A DNA stretch of 64,000 nucleotides from Lachnospiraceae bacterium (lineage in GTDB: Bacteria; Bacillota; Clostridia; Lachnospirales; Lachnospiraceae). Made by a program: the position numbers and the translations under genes. The stretch spans positions 3,073 through 67,072 of the forward strand of contig JAEDFR010000003.1 of NCBI GenBank assembly GCA_016297945.1, written 5' to 3'. Of this stretch, positions 61,247 through 64,000 are shown one piece after another. Position 1 is the first letter of the stretch; every line of letters starts with the position of its first letter. The notes under the pieces were generated by a model, which was not told where the DNA came from, did not search any database, and saw nothing but the letters and a program-made list of their open reading frames with translations.

Positions 61247-61685
61247 AGTAATGAAAATACCTTTGCAGGAAAAAGAAAAAGTGGTTGTCGAATGCCATGA
61301 AATGACTTCGCAGGTGCAGACTATCGTAAAGTTTATAAAGTCAATTCAGGAGACCATAACGGGTGTTTACGACGACAGGGAATATGAAATCAGCATACAG
61401 GACATTTTCTATGTCGAATCCGTTGATAACAAAACGTTTATCTATACAAAGGATAAAGTATATTCCGTTCGGGAAAGGTTATATGAGATTGAGGATTTGC
61501 TGTCGGAGCTGTCGTTTCTTCGGATTTCCAAATCCGTTGTGGTCAATCTGCTAAAAATCAAATCCATAAAACCGGCTCTCAACGGAAGGTTTGGTGCCAT
61601 ATTGACCAATGGCGAGGAGGTTATTATTTCGCGTAAATATGTGTCGGTCTTAAAAGAAAAAGTACGAGGAGGAAAGAAAAAATGA
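61236..61685 (+). CDS. LytTR-family DNA-binding regulator
   Basis: A 149-residue protein without receiver domain: a short N-terminal part (about 1-45) and a LytTR DNA-binding domain (YEISIQDIFYVESVDNKTFI, LSELSFLRISKSVVVNLLKI, EEVIISRKYVSVLKEKV). Such stand-alone LytTR proteins pair with DUF3021 membrane proteins that inhibit them. TTGAGG precedes ATG 61236, which lies inside the hydrolase end; the DUF3021 start overlaps its stop by four bases. Confidence 0.92.
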   Translation: MEIKVMKIPLQEKEKVVVECHEMTSQVQTIVKFIKSIQETITGVYDDREYEISIQDIFYVESVDNKTFIYTKDKVYSVRERLYEIEDLLSELSFLRISKSVVVNLLKIKSIKPALNGRFGAILTNGEEVIISRKYVSVLKEKVRGGKKK

Positions 61686-62122
61686 GTGTCAGAGAATATG
61701 CGAAAACCAGTTTATTTGACTTTTTTGTGATCACAACATTTGTGAATATCGCAATATTTGTGCTGGGAAGTGTTTACCGACAGGGCGTTACCCTTTCATA
61801 CGATGCTTTTTTGACGCCTCCTTTGTATGGGCTGTTTGGCACCATTCCGGGATGGATTTTATATTCCAAAAAGGAATTAACGCGCAAACAGATTATCATC
61901 CGAAAGATATTTCAGGTTATTTTTCTTGAGATCATCCTGATGCTGCTTACCTTTCCGGGAGACCATTTTTGTATGGAAAATATGGGAGAGATTATTTCCT
62001 TTGCCATGAGTGTTTTAATTATCTATATCCTGGTTCATCTGATTACATGGATATTTGATAAAAAGCAGGCTAAGATTATGATGGAGGATATAAGTAATTA
62101 TCAAAAACAAATGATGAAATAA
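61682..62122 (+). CDS. DUF3021 membrane protein, LytTR partner
   Basis: A 146-residue protein with four membrane helices (DFFVITTFVNIAIFVLGSVY, FLTPPLYGLFGTIPGWIL, IIIRKIFQVIFLEIILMLL, FAMSVLIIYILVHLITWIF) and a charged C-terminus. DUF3021 proteins are almost always encoded beside LytTR regulators and act as membrane inhibitors of them in characterised cases. ATGA overlap and AGGAGG upstream show coupling to the LytTR gene. Confidence 0.9.
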   Translation: MSVREYAKTSLFDFFVITTFVNIAIFVLGSVYRQGVTLSYDAFLTPPLYGLFGTIPGWILYSKKELTRKQIIIRKIFQVIFLEIILMLLTFPGDHFCMENMGEIISFAMSVLIIYILVHLITWIFDKKQAKIMMEDISNYQKQMMK

Positions 62123-62163
62123 ATAGTCGGTATATTTCAAGTACAAGGCGGTAAAGTTTTCAC

Positions 62164-62192
62164 TTGACATGTTTTGCGCTCTTTGATAAGAT
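62164..62192 (+). promoter_or_regulatory. Promoter of the NiCo riboswitch transcript
   Basis: TTGACA (62164-62169), 17 bases, TAAGAT (62187-62192). It starts the RNA about 30 bases before the aptamer. Confidence 0.65.
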
Positions 62193-62225
62193 AGCAAAAA
62201 CTCTTTGCACTGCAAGTTAAATACA

Positions 62226-62335
62226 GTACAAACTGATCAGGCCAAAGCAGGATGCTTGGAGCCGGGTTACAATCGTAACAGTGGATGAATTGCCCATGGG
62301 ACAGTAGATACAAAACTGCTCCCGTGGGTTTTTTT
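62226..62335 (+). promoter_or_regulatory. NiCo (czcD-motif) riboswitch with overlapping terminator
   Basis: The conserved CTGATCAGGC, GCCGGG, GTAACAG and GGGACAGT blocks of the NiCo/czcD motif occur in order (62233-62305), with P1 formed by GTA and ACTG pairing with CAGT and TAC. The last block also forms a terminator (62293-62305 with 62315-62328) and seven Ts. Ligand (Co or Ni) binding would keep CAGT in P1, prevent the terminator and switch on the exporter gene that follows. Confidence 0.88.
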
Positions 62336-62441
62336 ATACTTTGCCAAAGTTCTATTGGATAGTAAAATGCACGGGTATAGCGGAAGGGTTGAGAGGTATC
62401 AGAAAATGTATCAGTAAAATGTTTTGGTGGAGGTAGCAGGA

Positions 62442-63341
62442 ATGGAAAAAGAAAAGAAATGTATTACGGCAGAACAATTCGAAAAAGAAGCGGTAAGAGT
62501 ATCGAATGTAAGTATCATCGGCAATGTGATATTATCGCTTTTAAAACTATTTGCCGGTGTCGTCGCCAATTCGGCAGCAATGGTATCGGATGCCATACAT
62601 TCGGCATCGGATGTGTTTTCCAGTATCGTAGTTATTATTGGAGTAAAACTTTCTGCAAAAGATTCGGATGAAGAACACCCCTACGGTCATGAAAGAATGG
62701 AATCAGTAGCGGCAGTTGTGCTTTCCGTTGTACTGGCAATTACCGGTTTGTTTATCGGGCATACGGCAATTGAAAAGCTGACTTCCGGTGTGTATGAGGA
62801 ATTAAAAATGCCCGGCGTGCTGGCTGCTATGACTGCCATAATTTCAATTGTCTGCAAAGAGGCTATGTACTGGTATACAAGGCATTATGCAAAAATGTTT
62901 GATAGCGGAGCCCTGATGGCAGATGCCTGGCATCACAGAAGCGATGCATTATCCTCCATCGGTTCTTTAATCGGTATTGTCGGAGCAAGAATGGGCTATA
63001 AATGGCTGGATCCGTTGGCCAGTCTGGTAATCTGCATCTTTATATTAAAAGCGACATTGGATATTTTCATGGATGCCATGAAAAAGATGGTGGATCATTC
63101 CTGCAGTAAAGAAATCAGTGATGCCATAACGGAATGTGCAAAAAGACATCCGGATGCGCTTGGTATTGCCGGCATTCAGACAAGAGAATTTGGTAATAAA
63201 ATCTATGTGGATCTGGAAGTGTTTGCAGACGGCAATATTTCCCTTAAAAGAAGTAATGAAATTGCGGAACAGATTCATGATTCCATAGAAAGTGAATTTC
63301 CGAAAGTAAAACATATTGCGGTTGCGATGAAACCGAAGTAA
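62442..63341 (+). CDS. Cation diffusion facilitator (probable Ni/Co exporter)
   Basis: A 299-residue CDF protein with six membrane helices and a C-terminal cytoplasmic metal domain. The metal-site motifs are SDAIHSASD (about 48-56; HxxxD) and DAWHHRSDALSS (about 160-171; HxxxD with an extra His). The cytoplasmic end (VKHIAVAMKP) is normal. ATG 62442 is used with GGTGGAGG 10 bases upstream; the frame opens earlier at 62424. The NiCo riboswitch in front gives the substrate: cobalt and/or nickel, with zinc less likely. Confidence 0.93.
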   Translation: MEKEKKCITAEQFEKEAVRVSNVSIIGNVILSLLKLFAGVVANSAAMVSDAIHSASDVFSSIVVIIGVKLSAKDSDEEHPYGHERMESVAAVVLSVVLAITGLFIGHTAIEKLTSGVYEELKMPGVLAAMTAIISIVCKEAMYWYTRHYAKMFDSGALMADAWHHRSDALSSIGSLIGIVGARMGYKWLDPLASLVICIFILKATLDIFMDAMKKMVDHSCSKEISDAITECAKRHPDALGIAGIQTREFGNKIYVDLEVFADGNISLKRSNEIAEQIHDSIESEFPKVKHIAVAMKPK

Positions 63342-63390
63342 AATTAATTTAATTCATTTCTGAGAAAGGTGCAGTTCTACGTACAGACAG

Positions 63391-63408
63391 TATACAAACG
63401 TTTGTATA
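63391..63408. promoter_or_regulatory. Perfect 18-bp palindrome overlapping a -10 element
   Basis: TATACAAACGTTTGTATA is a perfect palindrome; TATAAT at 63405-63410 overlaps its right end, with a weak -35 TACAGA at 63382-63387 (17-base spacing). It resembles a TetR-type operator and lies 84 bases before the EamA start. Confidence 0.65.
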
Positions 63409-63491
63409 ATTAAGTGTTACTTCACCGGAATTATAAAGGAATTAAAAAGAAAATGTACAAAAAGAAAAGGATAAAGAAAGGGAGAATACAC

Positions 63492-63905
63492 ATGTGGTTT
63501 ATATTTGCTTTATTATCAGCGATTTTTGCCGCTCTGACATCGATACTTGCGAAAGTCGGTATTGATGGAGTCAATTCCAATCTCGCGACGGCAGTCAGAA
63601 CCGTTGTTGTTGTCATTATGGCATGGGGAATGGTGTTTTTAACAAATGCTCAGGGTGGACTTGTAGAAATCAGTAAGAAAAGCTGGTTATTTTTGATTTT
63701 GTCAGGACTGGCAACGGGGGCTTCCTGGCTTTGTTACTATAAGGCTTTGCAGATGGGAGAAGCATCTAAGGTTGTTCCGATTGATAAACTGAGTGTAGTT
63801 TTTACTTTGATTTTAGCGTTTGTTTTTTTACATGAGAAGTTTACACCAAAATCCCTGATTGGATGTATTCTGATTGCTGTAGGAACTTTGATTATGGTTC
63901 TTTAA
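63492..63905 (+). CDS. Half-size EamA-family membrane protein
   Basis: A 137-residue protein equal to one EamA repeat, with about five helices (WFIFALLSAIFAALTSILAK, AVRTVVVVIMAWGMVFL, SGLATGASWLCYYKALQMGE, VFTLILAFVFLHE, LIGCILIAVGTLIMVL). Single-repeat EamA proteins work as dimers. The substrate is unknown. GGGAG lies 8 bases before ATG 63492, better than the upstream frame start at 63414. The 18-bp palindrome in front suggests ligand-induced expression by an unlinked repressor. Confidence 0.88.
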   Translation: MWFIFALLSAIFAALTSILAKVGIDGVNSNLATAVRTVVVVIMAWGMVFLTNAQGGLVEISKKSWLFLILSGLATGASWLCYYKALQMGEASKVVPIDKLSVVFTLILAFVFLHEKFTPKSLIGCILIAVGTLIMVL

Positions 63906-64000
63906 GACACATATTGTATGAGAACGCGACTGTGGTAAATTTCTGAATAGCACAATTGTAAAAAGAGTGATTTAATATTATAATAGATTGATAAGAAATA
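63906..64000. other. Right-edge non-coding sequence
   Basis: Ninety-five bases without a credible gene or terminator; TATAAT near 63980 could be a -10 for a gene beyond the edge. Confidence 0.3.

Overview
The window looks like a chromosomal segment of a low-GC, Gram-positive, anaerobic-type Firmicute, most likely a Lachnospiraceae-like Clostridium relative. The reasons are AGGAGG-type ribosome binding sites before most genes, SigA-type promoters, a cysE-cysS-mrnC-rlmB-sigH cluster as in Bacilli/Clostridia, T-box, lysine and NiCo riboswitches, class III fructose-1,6-bisphosphatase, a YerC/YecD TrpR-like regulator and a Hol-Tox type small toxin. No complete prophage, transposase or CRISPR array was seen.

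Layout. 1-4.2 kb: tail of an MFS transporter, then a ferrous iron island (DtxR-family repressor, feoA, feoB, FeoB-associated Cys-rich peptide, Fur-like regulator) with palindromic operators. 4.3-9.5 kb: a deletion-damaged spermidine-synthase-like gene, surE, three small or broken genes and a chemotaxis receptor. 9.6-13 kb: a PurF-like protein lacking its N-terminal cysteine and a HipBA-like pair. 13-18 kb: CPBP protease, adenine deaminase, asparaginase and a YeiH-type exporter. 18.1-21.8 kb: DUF4349 lipoprotein and an ABC-F ATPase with two small neighbours. 21.9-26.6 kb: Cys T-box, cysE-cysS-mrnC-rlmB, sigH and tRNA-Thr(GGT). 26.7-31.7 kb: a decayed gene, then a degenerate hybrid-kinase-like protein translationally overlapped with a 915-residue membrane protein. 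31.7-38.6 kb: PBP1a, yigZ-mgtE, two gene remnants and a compact type I toxin-antitoxin-like locus. 38.6-50.3 kb: typA, an SSB-like gene, a CobO-like gene, lysine riboswitch-dapA-dapB, fbp with a very long leader hairpin, a small lipoprotein, eukaryote-type hisA, csp, yerC, a repeat patch and a DUF1836 regulator. 50.4-57.5 kb: orphan ABC binding protein, EamA transporter, pspA plus an SPFH/zinc-ribbon partner, a frameshifted pcrA and an acidic membrane peptide. 57.5-64 kb: rlmD with a clipped C-terminal extension followed by a GIY-YIG gene, a membrane-anchored hydrolase with LytTR-DUF3021, a NiCo riboswitch controlling a CDF exporter, and a half-size EamA gene behind a perfect palindrome.

Themes. 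Metal homeostasis appears at both ends (Feo in, Ni/Co out, Mg by MgtE). Three riboswitch-class leaders (T-box, lysine, NiCo) each end in an intrinsic terminator. At least six loci are broken by deletion, frameshift or a stop codon, so either this genome is decaying locally or the assembly has indel errors. The most interesting items are the type I toxin locus at 37.99-38.37 kb, the unusual fbp leader, the Cys-less PurF homologue, the kinase-like/giant membrane protein pair, the 57-bp repeat patch and the frameshifted pcrA.
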